Below, one piece after another: positions 1 through 5,582 of a stretch of 6,368 nucleotides of DNA. A model generated the notes under the pieces. It had not been told where the DNA came from, did no database searches, and was given only the letters and a program-made list of their open reading frames with translations. Both the position numbers and the translations under genes were made by a program. The stretch covers positions 1-6,368 of the forward strand of contig CALHTV010000082.1 in assembly GCA_938039765.1 (NCBI GenBank). Reading direction: 5' to 3'. How positions within the stretch are numbered: position 1 is the first letter of the stretch; the number at the start of each line of letters is the position of its first letter. The DNA comes from an uncultured Dictyoglomus sp. GTDB lineage: Bacteria > Dictyoglomota > Dictyoglomia > Dictyoglomales > Dictyoglomaceae.

Positions 1-464
1 CGGATCAGGTAATCCAGCTGAATGGTACGCTTTCTACTCAAAGCAACCTGAGGATCAACATCAATCAAAAAAGTAAGTGTAGGTTCTAGACCTAATGTAG
101 CAATTCGATTTAACTCTTCAAGTACATTAAGCGGTAAACCCCTTCCATATCCTTGATAAGCTAAAGTTGAATCTGCATATCTCTCACAAATTACCACATA
201 TCCCTCTTCTAACTTTTGCTTAATCATTTCAGAATTTTCTACCCTTGACGCAATATACAAAAAAACCTCAGTCCAAAAATTTAGTTTAAAGTTAGATGAC
301 AAAAGAATTTCTCTTATCTTGTCTCCTACCTGAGTACCACCTGGTTCTCGAGTAAGATAGATTTTCAACTCTTTCTTTTCTAAATAACTTTTTAAAAGCA
401 AAGCCTGAGTTGACTTGCCACATCCATCTAAACCTTCAAAAGTTATAAAAATACCTCTACTCAT
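1..464 (-). CDS. tmk: Thymidylate kinase (dTMP kinase), C-terminus cut by window edge
   Basis: Phosphorylates dTMP to dTDP with ATP in the cytoplasm, a step in dTTP synthesis. I translated 154 codons from the ATG at 464; the reading frame is open to the left edge, so about the last quarter (including the LID region) lies outside the window. Visible motifs are the P-loop GLDGCGKST at residues 11-19, the dTMP-binding TREPGGT at 38-44, and ERYADSTLAYQGYGRG at 94-109, the family's DR(Y/F/H) signature region. The first signature residue is Glu (E94) where Asp is commonest. FLIDVDPQVALSR (132-144) follows as expected. The start lies 2 bases after the stop of the R3H ATPase gene, and no Shine-Dalgarno sequence precedes it, so translation is probably coupled to that gene. 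Identity is secure from the motifs; the missing end leaves the LID type unknown. Confidence 0.96.
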   Translation of the reverse strand, partial: MSRGIFITFEGLDGCGKSTQALLLKSYLEKKELKIYLTREPGGTQVGDKIREILLSSNFKLNFWTEVFLYIASRVENSEMIKQKLEEGYVVICERYADSTLAYQGYGRGLPLNVLEELNRIATLGLEPTLTFLIDVDPQVALSRKRTIQLDYLI

Positions 465-466
465 AA

Positions 467-2014
467 CTACTGAGAAGGATAAATTCTCACTTTACGGAAA
501 GGCTCTACTCCTACGCTTTCAGAATGAAGGCCGTATTGTTGAATAAGTTGATGTTGCAATCTCCTTATATAAGCAGGTTGAGGTGAGAGTTCATAAGGCT
601 CTTCATGAGTCAATACATATTCTATACCTTCTTGAGCCTCTCTTAGAGCTTCCTCCTCAACTTCACTTTTTCCCACTCGAAGGCTTACTCCAAATTCTTC
701 GCTTAGAAATCTTTCTATTTGAGTCACTGTATTACTTCTCAGAACAGCAATCTTTATGTTTTTCTTCTCAGCTTCTTTTAATAAATCTTTTGCTCTCTTT
801 TGGTGAGCTTTTAATATTAATAAACAATTTGCCTCAGATAAATTTTTAACTACAAAAGCAGGGACCCCTAAATTACGTATTGCCTTCTCAAGTCTGTTCC
901 TACTAATTCCATAAGGAAAAATCTTTAGTAATTCACTTTTTTTCTGAGGCTTAGCAAAAACCGAAGTTTCTTCCTCTTCTTGTGAAGGCATCTCAATAGT
1001 GGGAGTTTCTACTCTTTTAACTTCTCCTTCGGGTGTTCTTACTCTTATCTCAGGTTTAATAATATAACCTCTTAATAAAGCATCAACTGTCTTTGCCACA
1101 TCGTGGTGTATAGCAAGTCTGTCTCGCTCTTGAATCTCAATAACAACTTGAAAAGTAGGAGGTGCTTTTCTCTCTAATACAGTCTTCTGAGTTCCTCTTC
1201 TTTTTGCCTCCTCATCACTTAATGTGACCACTTGAATTCCTCCTACTAAATCTGAAAGCGTAGGGTTTAGCAATAAATTTTGAAGAGTAATACCATGAGC
1301 AGTACCTATTAGCTGAACACCTCTTTCAGCAATAGTTCTTGCTGCTTTGGCTTCTAATTCAGTTCCAATCTCGTCTATCACTATTACTTCTGGCATATGA
1401 TTCTCTACAGCTTCAATCATAACATCATGTTGTTTTGAAGGATTTGGAACTTGCATTCTTCTCGCTCTTCCAATGGCAGGGTGAGGTATATCTCCATCTC
1501 CTCCTATTTCATTAGAGGTATCTATTATTATAACCCTTTTACCTAACTCGTCAGCTAAAACCCTTGCTGTCTCTCTTAGTAGCGTAGTTTTCCCTACCCC
1601 AGGCCTTCCTAGAAGAAGTATATTTCTGCCAGTTTCAATTACATCTCTTATTATATCTACAGTTCCTAAGACTGCTCTTCCAACACGACAAGTAAGCCCT
1701 ATAATCCTTCCATGCCTATTCTCTATAGCAGAAATACGATGAAGAGTTCTTTCTATACCTGCTCTTTTGTCTCCACTAAACTCTCCTACCCTCGCAATGA
1801 TATAATTCAAATCTTCCTCTGAAGTATATCTTCCCTCAAAAATAACAGTCTTTTTATAAAATCTAGCTTCAATTTCTCTTCCAAGATCTAAAACAACTTC
1901 TATTAATTCCTTTATATCTGGATCTGACTCTAATTTGACTCTTATATCACTAGGAAATATAGCTAAAAACTTATCTAAATCATCAACTATTTGTTGAACC
2001 AAAGTTTTCTCCAT
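467..2014 (-). CDS. AAA ATPase with C-terminal R3H domain (Ycf45/SpoIIIAA-like)
   Basis: A 515-residue protein of the family that includes cyanobacterial/plastid Ycf45; its ATPase core resembles SpoIIIAA. The cellular role is not established, and nucleic-acid binding is inferred from R3H. Residues 1-100 form a helical N-terminal region. The ATPase core has Walker A GRPGVGKTT at 136-144, Walker B VIVIDEIG at 210-217 (D214, E215), and GTAHG at 237-241. An acidic, proline-containing linker (about 327-357) leads to an alpha/beta domain (about 358-445). The end is an R3H domain with R484-x3-H488 followed by GLHSESVGVEPFRKVRIYP. No signal peptide or membrane segment is seen. A longer version from TTG at 2026 would overlap the degV stop. 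I prefer the ATG at 2014 because GAGGA sits 5 bases before it, while TTG has only a weak site. The gene lies 8 bases after degV and 2 bases before tmk. Confidence 0.9.
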   Translation of the reverse strand: MEKTLVQQIVDDLDKFLAIFPSDIRVKLESDPDIKELIEVVLDLGREIEARFYKKTVIFEGRYTSEEDLNYIIARVGEFSGDKRAGIERTLHRISAIENRHGRIIGLTCRVGRAVLGTVDIIRDVIETGRNILLLGRPGVGKTTLLRETARVLADELGKRVIIIDTSNEIGGDGDIPHPAIGRARRMQVPNPSKQHDVMIEAVENHMPEVIVIDEIGTELEAKAARTIAERGVQLIGTAHGITLQNLLLNPTLSDLVGGIQVVTLSDEEAKRRGTQKTVLERKAPPTFQVVIEIQERDRLAIHHDVAKTVDALLRGYIIKPEIRVRTPEGEVKRVETPTIEMPSQEEEETSVFAKPQKKSELLKIFPYGISRNRLEKAIRNLGVPAFVVKNLSEANCLLILKAHQKRAKDLLKEAEKKNIKIAVLRSNTVTQIERFLSEEFGVSLRVGKSEVEEEALREAQEGIEYVLTHEEPYELSPQPAYIRRLQHQLIQQYGLHSESVGVEPFRKVRIYPSQ

Positions 2015-2024
2015 CTCCTTCCTC
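2015..2024 (-). promoter_or_regulatory. Shine-Dalgarno for R3H ATPase gene, overlapping degV stop
   Basis: The minus strand reads GAGGAAGGAG directly before ATG 2014. GAGGA (2024-2020) is spaced 5 bases from that ATG, while the second GGAG abuts it. The site overlaps the degV stop TGA (2025-2023), so ribosomes finishing degV would uncover it. This decides the start in favour of ATG 2014 over TTG 2026, which would place the Shine-Dalgarno inside the coding sequence. Confidence 0.6.
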
Positions 2025-2874
2025 AAATTTCTTTAAAAGCAATCATACCCCATGAACCTGGTCCTATATGAGATAATATAGTACAACTAAAAGATCCCAT
2101 ATAGAAATCTGTAATTTTAAACATATTTTTCACTTCTTCGGATACTTCTATAGCTTCCTCATAATTATCAGAGTAAGCAATAGCAACTTTTACAGGCGTA
2201 TCTCCTACTTTTTCTTTCATAATCTCTAGAATTCTTGTTTTTACTTTTTGTTTTGTCCTCACTCTTTCCACAGGTTCAATAGCTCCATCTTTTAATTCTA
2301 AAATGGGTTTAATTTGTAAAATACTACCCATCCAAGCCTGGGCTGCTCCTATTCTTCCACCTCTATAAAGATACTCTAAAGTGTCTACTGTAAATTTGAT
2401 TTCAGAATTCAAATACATTCTCTCTGCAAGCCTTAATATCTCATCAATACTTGTGCCTTTCTCAATAGTTTTAGCAATCTCTATAACTACAACTCCCAAA
2501 GCTAATTCTGTAAGTTTAGAGTCAATAACATAAATTTTATCTTTATATGGCAATAGTTCTCTTGCAGCATTTGCAGAACTTATTGTTCCGCTTAATTTCG
2601 ACGATATATGAATAGATATAATCCCTTCTATATTAGGATTTTTCTCAAATATGTTTTTATATACCTGATAAAAATCTTCTACTGAGGGTTGGGAAGTTTT
2701 AGGAAAGACAGAACTTTCTTTTACTTTTTTGAAAAACAATTCAGGATTAATATCTACGCCATCTCTATATACTTCATCTCCAAAAGCAACCTTCAATGGA
2801 ACTACTGATATATCATATCTTTCTACGTATTCCTTTGGTAAAGCAGCTGTACTATCAGTGACAATTTTAAACAT
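2023..2874 (-). CDS. DegV family fatty-acid-binding protein
   Basis: A 283-residue complete DegV-family protein. Members bind a long-chain fatty acid; in Gram-positive bacteria the FakB members present it to the kinase FakA for acyl-phosphate formation. No FakA is in this window, so a FakB role here is only inference. The N-terminus MFKIVTDSTAALP is typical. TSQPS at 60-64 is the family's fatty-acid carboxylate-binding motif, ISSKLSGT at 90-97 carries further conserved serines, LEYLYRGGRIG at 166-176 is the family signature, and SHIGPGSWGM at 268-277 is the conserved C-terminal motif. Length is normal for the family and no membrane segment is seen. The gene lies 27 bases downstream of the bL25 gene, with AAAAGGAG 10 bases before its ATG. 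It ends 8 bases before the R3H ATPase start. Confidence 0.95.
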   Translation of the reverse strand: MFKIVTDSTAALPKEYVERYDISVVPLKVAFGDEVYRDGVDINPELFFKKVKESSVFPKTSQPSVEDFYQVYKNIFEKNPNIEGIISIHISSKLSGTISSANAARELLPYKDKIYVIDSKLTELALGVVVIEIAKTIEKGTSIDEILRLAERMYLNSEIKFTVDTLEYLYRGGRIGAAQAWMGSILQIKPILELKDGAIEPVERVRTKQKVKTRILEIMKEKVGDTPVKVAIAYSDNYEEAIEVSEEVKNMFKITDFYMGSFSCTILSHIGPGSWGMIAFKEI

Positions 2875-2884
2875 TTAAAACACA

Positions 2885-2892
2885 CTCCTTTT
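2885..2892 (-). promoter_or_regulatory. Shine-Dalgarno for degV
   Basis: The minus strand reads AAAAGGAG, 10 bases before ATG 2874, in the 27-base gap after the bL25 gene. The gap has no hairpin and no convincing promoter, which supports read-through from upstream. Confidence 0.7.
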
Positions 2893-2901
2893 AAAAAATT
2901 T

Positions 2902-3528
2902 TTATTGAGAAGAAGTAGATTCTCCCTCCGGAGTTGTAGTTTCTTCTTCACTATACCTTTGAGGTGTTACAATAGCTACCACTACTTCGTCAAGGGGTGT
3001 AAGAACCTTTAATTTTTCAGACAATTCAAGTTCTCCAACAACAATAGAATCTCCAATTTCCAAATCAGAAATGTCAACCTCTATGTGAGGAGGAATATCC
3101 AGAGGTAATGCTCTCACTAAAATCTCTTCAATACCATGTTGTAAAATTCCACCTTCCTTAACCCCTTTGGGCTCACCTTTCAAGATAATTGGAACGTATA
3201 CATCCACAACTTCTTCTAAGGTTATAGCATGAAAATCCACATGAATAGGCTCATCTTTGAAAGGATCTATTTGTATATCCTGCAGTAAAGCATTCTCAGT
3301 AATAACCTCACTTCCATCCTCTATCACTAATTTCAATATATGTTGTTCTTTAGAATGTCCCTTCTTTAAAAGATTCCACAAAACTTTCTTCTCAACTAAC
3401 ACAGGAATATTCTCCTTAAGATGAGCTCCGTAAATTACTCCCGGAATTAAGTTAATTCTTCGATATTTTTTAGCATATTCCTTACCAATTTTTTCTCTTT
3501 TTTTAAGCTTTATCTCAATCACTTCCAT
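2902..3528 (-). CDS. rplY: 50S ribosomal protein bL25, long Ctc/TL5 type
   Basis: Binds 5S rRNA in the large ribosomal subunit. The 208-residue protein is the two-domain Ctc/TL5 form, not the short form of about 95 residues seen in E. coli. The N-terminal L25 domain (about 1-93) has the conserved RRINLIPGVIYG (23-34) and ends near HVDFHAI (96-102). The C-terminal beta domain (about 103-190) has the typical GEPKGVKEGGILQ (118-130) and a strand pattern ending DEVVVAIV (180-187). Residues 191-208 form a Glu/Ser/Thr-rich disordered tail. In Bacillus subtilis the homologue Ctc is a general stress protein encoded just after prs, the same arrangement as here. The gene starts 24 bases after the prs stop and has the strongest ribosome-binding site in the window. 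It ends with TAA at 2902-2904. Confidence 0.96.
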   Translation of the reverse strand: MEVIEIKLKKREKIGKEYAKKYRRINLIPGVIYGAHLKENIPVLVEKKVLWNLLKKGHSKEQHILKLVIEDGSEVITENALLQDIQIDPFKDEPIHVDFHAITLEEVVDVYVPIILKGEPKGVKEGGILQHGIEEILVRALPLDIPPHIEVDISDLEIGDSIVVGELELSEKLKVLTPLDEVVVAIVTPQRYSEEETTTPEGESTSSQ

Positions 3529-3536
3529 CTTTCTTT

Positions 3537-3545
3537 ACCTCCTTT
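3537..3545 (-). promoter_or_regulatory. Strong Shine-Dalgarno for bL25 gene
   Basis: The minus strand reads AAAGGAGGT, 8 bases before ATG 3528. It is a near-perfect anti-16S match and the best site in the window, as expected for a ribosomal protein made at a higher level than its operon partners. Confidence 0.8.
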
Positions 3546-3552
3546 ACATAGA

Positions 3553-4494
3553 TTAATCAAATAAAGAACTTAAAGAGTCCTTATTAGATATTCTCTTTAT
3601 AGCCTCTCCAAGGAGATTCCCTATTGAAATTATAGTTAGTTTAGGAACTCTTTTTTCTAGCGGTATAGGTAGAGTATTTGTAACTACTAATTCTTTTATT
3701 TCAGATTCCTCTAGTCTTTTATGAGCATCATTTGTAAGTATACCATGAGTTACAGCTGCATAAATATCCCTTGCACCTCTCATTCTCAACAATTTAGCTG
3801 CAGAAAATAGAGTATTGCCTGTAGTAACAATATCATCACATATTATAACATCTCTATTTTCTACTTCTCCTATTATTTCTTCAACCTCAGCTACTTCAGG
3901 AGCTGGCCTTCTCTTATATATTATAGCCAAAGGAGTATGGAGCCTATTTGCTAAAGTTCTCGCTCTTGTTACCCCTCCAATATCAGGAGAAACCACCACA
4001 GGATTTTTTAATTCCTTATCTTGAAAATATCTTGCAAACAAGGGAAGAGCAGAAAGATTATCTACTGGAATATCAAAAAAACCTTGAATTTGGCCTGCAT
4101 GAAGATCCATAGTTACAACCCTAGAAGCTCCTGCTACCGTCAAAATATTAGCAATTAGTTTTGCAGTGATAGGCTCTCTCGACTTTGTTTTCCTATCCTG
4201 TCTAGCGTAAGCATAATAAGGTATTACTGCCGTAACCTCTCCTGCAGATGCTCTTTTTAATGCGTCTATTATTACAAGAAGTTCCATAAAATACTCATTT
4301 ACTCTATTTCCTAGAGACTGAATAACATAAACCTCAGCCCCTCTAACACTTTTGGCTATCCTAGCATAAATCTCTCCATCAGAAAATCTCCTTATTTCTA
4401 TTTCTCCTAACTCAACCCCCAAATATTTAGCAACTTCTTCAGCAAGCTCACGATTTGAAGTACCACTATAAAGAGCTAAACATCTCTGACCCAT
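3553..4494 (-). CDS. prs: Ribose-phosphate pyrophosphokinase (PRPP synthase)
   Basis: Makes PRPP and AMP from ribose 5-phosphate and ATP, feeding purine, pyrimidine, His, Trp and NAD synthesis. The 313-residue length is normal for class I enzymes. Visible motifs are RRFSDGEIY (35-43), the ATP-binding YYAYARQDRK (93-102), DLHAGQIQGFF (130-140) with the metal/ATP His132, SPDIGGVTRAR (169-179), the flexible catalytic loop starting YKRRP (193-197) and the ribose-phosphate loop DDIVTTGNT (220-228). Two loops are unusual. The ribose-phosphate loop has Thr224 and Asn227 where class I enzymes usually have Asp and Gly. The flexible loop has Ala198 and Glu200 where RRPRPN is usual. All other core residues look intact, so I expect an active enzyme. 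ATG 4494 follows AAGGAG by 10 bases, and that site lies in the last codons of glmU, giving a 6-base gap and likely coupled translation. Confidence 0.97.
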   Translation of the reverse strand: MGQRCLALYSGTSNRELAEEVAKYLGVELGEIEIRRFSDGEIYARIAKSVRGAEVYVIQSLGNRVNEYFMELLVIIDALKRASAGEVTAVIPYYAYARQDRKTKSREPITAKLIANILTVAGASRVVTMDLHAGQIQGFFDIPVDNLSALPLFARYFQDKELKNPVVVSPDIGGVTRARTLANRLHTPLAIIYKRRPAPEVAEVEEIIGEVENRDVIICDDIVTTGNTLFSAAKLLRMRGARDIYAAVTHGILTNDAHKRLEESEIKELVVTNTLPIPLEKRVPKLTIISIGNLLGEAIKRISNKDSLSSLFD

Positions 4495-4500
4495 TTTTTT

Positions 4501-5415
4501 TTAACTCCTTATCATTTTAGAATTTATATAAGAAAAAGGACCGATATAAGCCTTTCTTCTAACTATATAATCTCCTAATATAGAAACATTAGGTTCAATT
4601 ATAACATCATGTTCAACTAAAGTGTTTTTTCCTAAGTTTACACTTTCAGGCTCTATAATTATAACACCCTTATCCATATTATTTTTATTAATATTTCTTT
4701 TTAATATTTTCCTTATATAACTCAATTCTTCCTGAGTATTTGCCCCTAAGACCTCTTCTAAGTCTACTGGAAAGGCTCCTATTTTAAGCTTATTGCGAGC
4801 AAAAATACTAACCACATCAGTCAAATAGAATTCCTTTTGGACATTATTGTTATTTAATAAACAAAGAGCTTCCTTCAAATTCAGCCATTTAAAAGCATAT
4901 ATTGAAGTGTTAATCTCTCTAATTTTTCTCTCCTCTTCACTGGCATCTTTCTCTTCCACAATTTTAACAATGTCACCTTTCAAATCCCTCACAATCCTTC
5001 CATAACCTTGTGGATTTTCCATAACAGTGGTAACAATAGTACATACATTATTTTCTTTTCTATGAGTTAAACAGAGGCTATTAAGAGTCTCTTTCTTAAT
5101 AAGAGGAACATCTCCAGGAAGTACTAATACATCTCCATCATAATCCCCTAATAAAGGTTCTACTTTTCTTACAGCATCTCCAGTACCTAAAGGTACTTCT
5201 TGTAAAACTATATTGTTTTCAGAAACTTGGCTTAAATAATTTTTAATTTTAGGACTTATTACAAGAAAATAATTTTCCCCAAAAGTTTCTCGGATAGTAG
5301 TTAACAGATATTCCAAAATAGTAGTGTCATAGAGAGGATGAAGAACCTTTGGAAGCTCTGTTCTCATCCTTTTACCTTGCCCTGCTGCCAAAACTATAAC
5401 TTTAAAGTTCTCCAT
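4501..5415 (-). CDS. glmU: GlmU-like UDP-GlcNAc pyrophosphorylase, acetyltransferase domain absent
   Basis: Complete 304-residue protein matching the uridyltransferase half of GlmU, which makes UDP-GlcNAc from GlcNAc-1-phosphate and UTP for peptidoglycan. Motifs are VLAAGQGKRM (8-17), LPKVLHPL (21-28), QEVPLGTGDA (72-81), LPGDVPLI (99-106, metal Asp102), GYGRIVRD (137-144), VEEKDA (153-158), EINTSIYAF (167-175), YLTDVV (197-202) and GAN (224-226). Residues 250-298 are the first few coils of the left-handed beta helix, then the protein stops. Ordinary GlmU runs to about 450 residues, and the part with the acetyl-CoA and glucosamine-phosphate site is missing. The frame opens further upstream to 5526, but that stretch is the tRNA-Gln gene; ATG 5415 lies just before the first conserved residues. 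No Shine-Dalgarno is seen before it, unlike most genes of the operon. The neighbours prs and ctc fit the Firmicutes glmU locus. Confidence 0.9.
   Translation of the reverse strand: MENFKVIVLAAGQGKRMRTELPKVLHPLYDTTILEYLLTTIRETFGENYFLVISPKIKNYLSQVSENNIVLQEVPLGTGDAVRKVEPLLGDYDGDVLVLPGDVPLIKKETLNSLCLTHRKENNVCTIVTTVMENPQGYGRIVRDLKGDIVKIVEEKDASEEERKIREINTSIYAFKWLNLKEALCLLNNNNVQKEFYLTDVVSIFARNKLKIGAFPVDLEEVLGANTQEELSYIRKILKRNINKNNMDKGVIIIEPESVNLGKNTLVEHDVIIEPNVSILGDYIVRRKAYIGPFSYINSKMIRS
4505..4510 (-). promoter_or_regulatory. Shine-Dalgarno for prs inside the glmU 3' end
   Basis: The minus strand reads AAGGAG inside the last sense codons of glmU, followed by the glmU TAA (4503-4501) and a run of A up to ATG 4494, at 10-base spacing. 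Position and spacing support translational coupling of glmU and prs. Confidence 0.7.
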
Positions 5416-5443
5416 GTATTTAGAGTAAGATAACAATAAAAAT

Positions 5444-5519
5444 TGGCTGGGGAGGCTGGATTCGAACCAGCGAATGGCGGATCCAAAGTCCGCTGCCTTA
5501 CCAGCTTGGCTACTCCCCA
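5444..5519 (-). tRNA. tRNA-Gln (anticodon UUG), CCA encoded
   Basis: A 76-base cloverleaf read on the minus strand. The acceptor stem TGGGGAG pairs with CTCCCCA (7 bp, with the U1-A72 pair typical of glutamine), followed by discriminator G and an encoded CCA at 5446-5444. The D arm is GCC/GGC. The anticodon stem GCGGA/TCCGC holds loop CTTTGGA with anticodon TTG (UUG), reading CAA and CAG. The variable loop is CATTC. The T arm GCTGG/CCAGC holds loop TTCGAAT. It is the first gene after the promoter, with its 3' end only 28 bases before the glmU ATG, so it is probably cut out of the operon transcript. Confidence 0.97.
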
Positions 5520-5531
5520 GTACCACGATTA

Positions 5532-5560
5532 ATTATATATTATAGTGAAAAAGAGGTCAA
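5532..5560 (-). promoter_or_regulatory. Sigma-70/A promoter for tRNA-Gln and the glmU operon
   Basis: The minus strand has -35 TTGACC (5560-5555), a 17-base spacer, and -10 TATAAT (5537-5532): 11 of 12 consensus bases at ideal spacing. Initiation would fall near 5525, giving a precursor leader of about six bases before the mature tRNA 5' end at 5519. A second TATAAT (5544-5539) lies inside the spacer but has no -35 at proper distance. This is the only strong promoter I see for the seven minus-strand genes. Confidence 0.8.
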
Positions 5561-5573
5561 TAAATGGTAAAAT
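5545..5573 (+). promoter_or_regulatory. Possible extended -10 promoter for pgpH, overlapping the tRNA promoter
   Basis: The plus strand has GTGAAA (5545-5550, 4 of 6 bases of the -35), a 17-base spacer, and TAAAAT (5568-5573, 5 of 6 of the -10) preceded by TG at 5565-5566 as in extended -10 promoters. Initiation would fall at about 5580-5582, just before ATG 5583, so the mRNA would be almost leaderless. That fits the absence of a usable Shine-Dalgarno. The spacer of this promoter contains the -35 of the opposite promoter. Prediction from sequence only. Confidence 0.45.
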
Positions 5574-5582
5574 AATGTTGCT

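Noticed and set aside
583..849. Open frame of 88 codons on the plus strand
   Set aside because: It is the antisense shadow of the R3H ATPase gene. Its Leu-rich composition comes from reading Glu/Lys codons backwards, and no Shine-Dalgarno or family likeness is seen.
2015..2026. TTG start at 2026 for the R3H ATPase
   Set aside because: It would overlap the degV stop and has a poor ribosome-binding site, whereas ATG 2014 has GAGGA at 5-base spacing.
3815..4024. Open frame of 69 codons on the plus strand
   Set aside because: It lies wholly opposite the conserved active-site part of prs, and its Ser/Thr-rich translation resembles no protein I know.
4490..4520. Frameshift as the cause of the short GlmU
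   Set aside because: No beta-helix sequence continues after the stop. The prs gene begins 6 bases later and its ribosome-binding site is embedded in the glmU end.
5416..5443. Terminator between tRNA-Gln and glmU
   Set aside because: CAAT-TTTT-ATTG could form only a 4-bp AT-rich hairpin with no following T-run, which is too weak for an intrinsic terminator.
5416..5526. Upstream in-frame extension of glmU to 5526
   Set aside because: The extra 37 codons are the tRNA-Gln gene and its 3' flank read as protein. The conserved GlmU N-terminus starts at ATG 5415.
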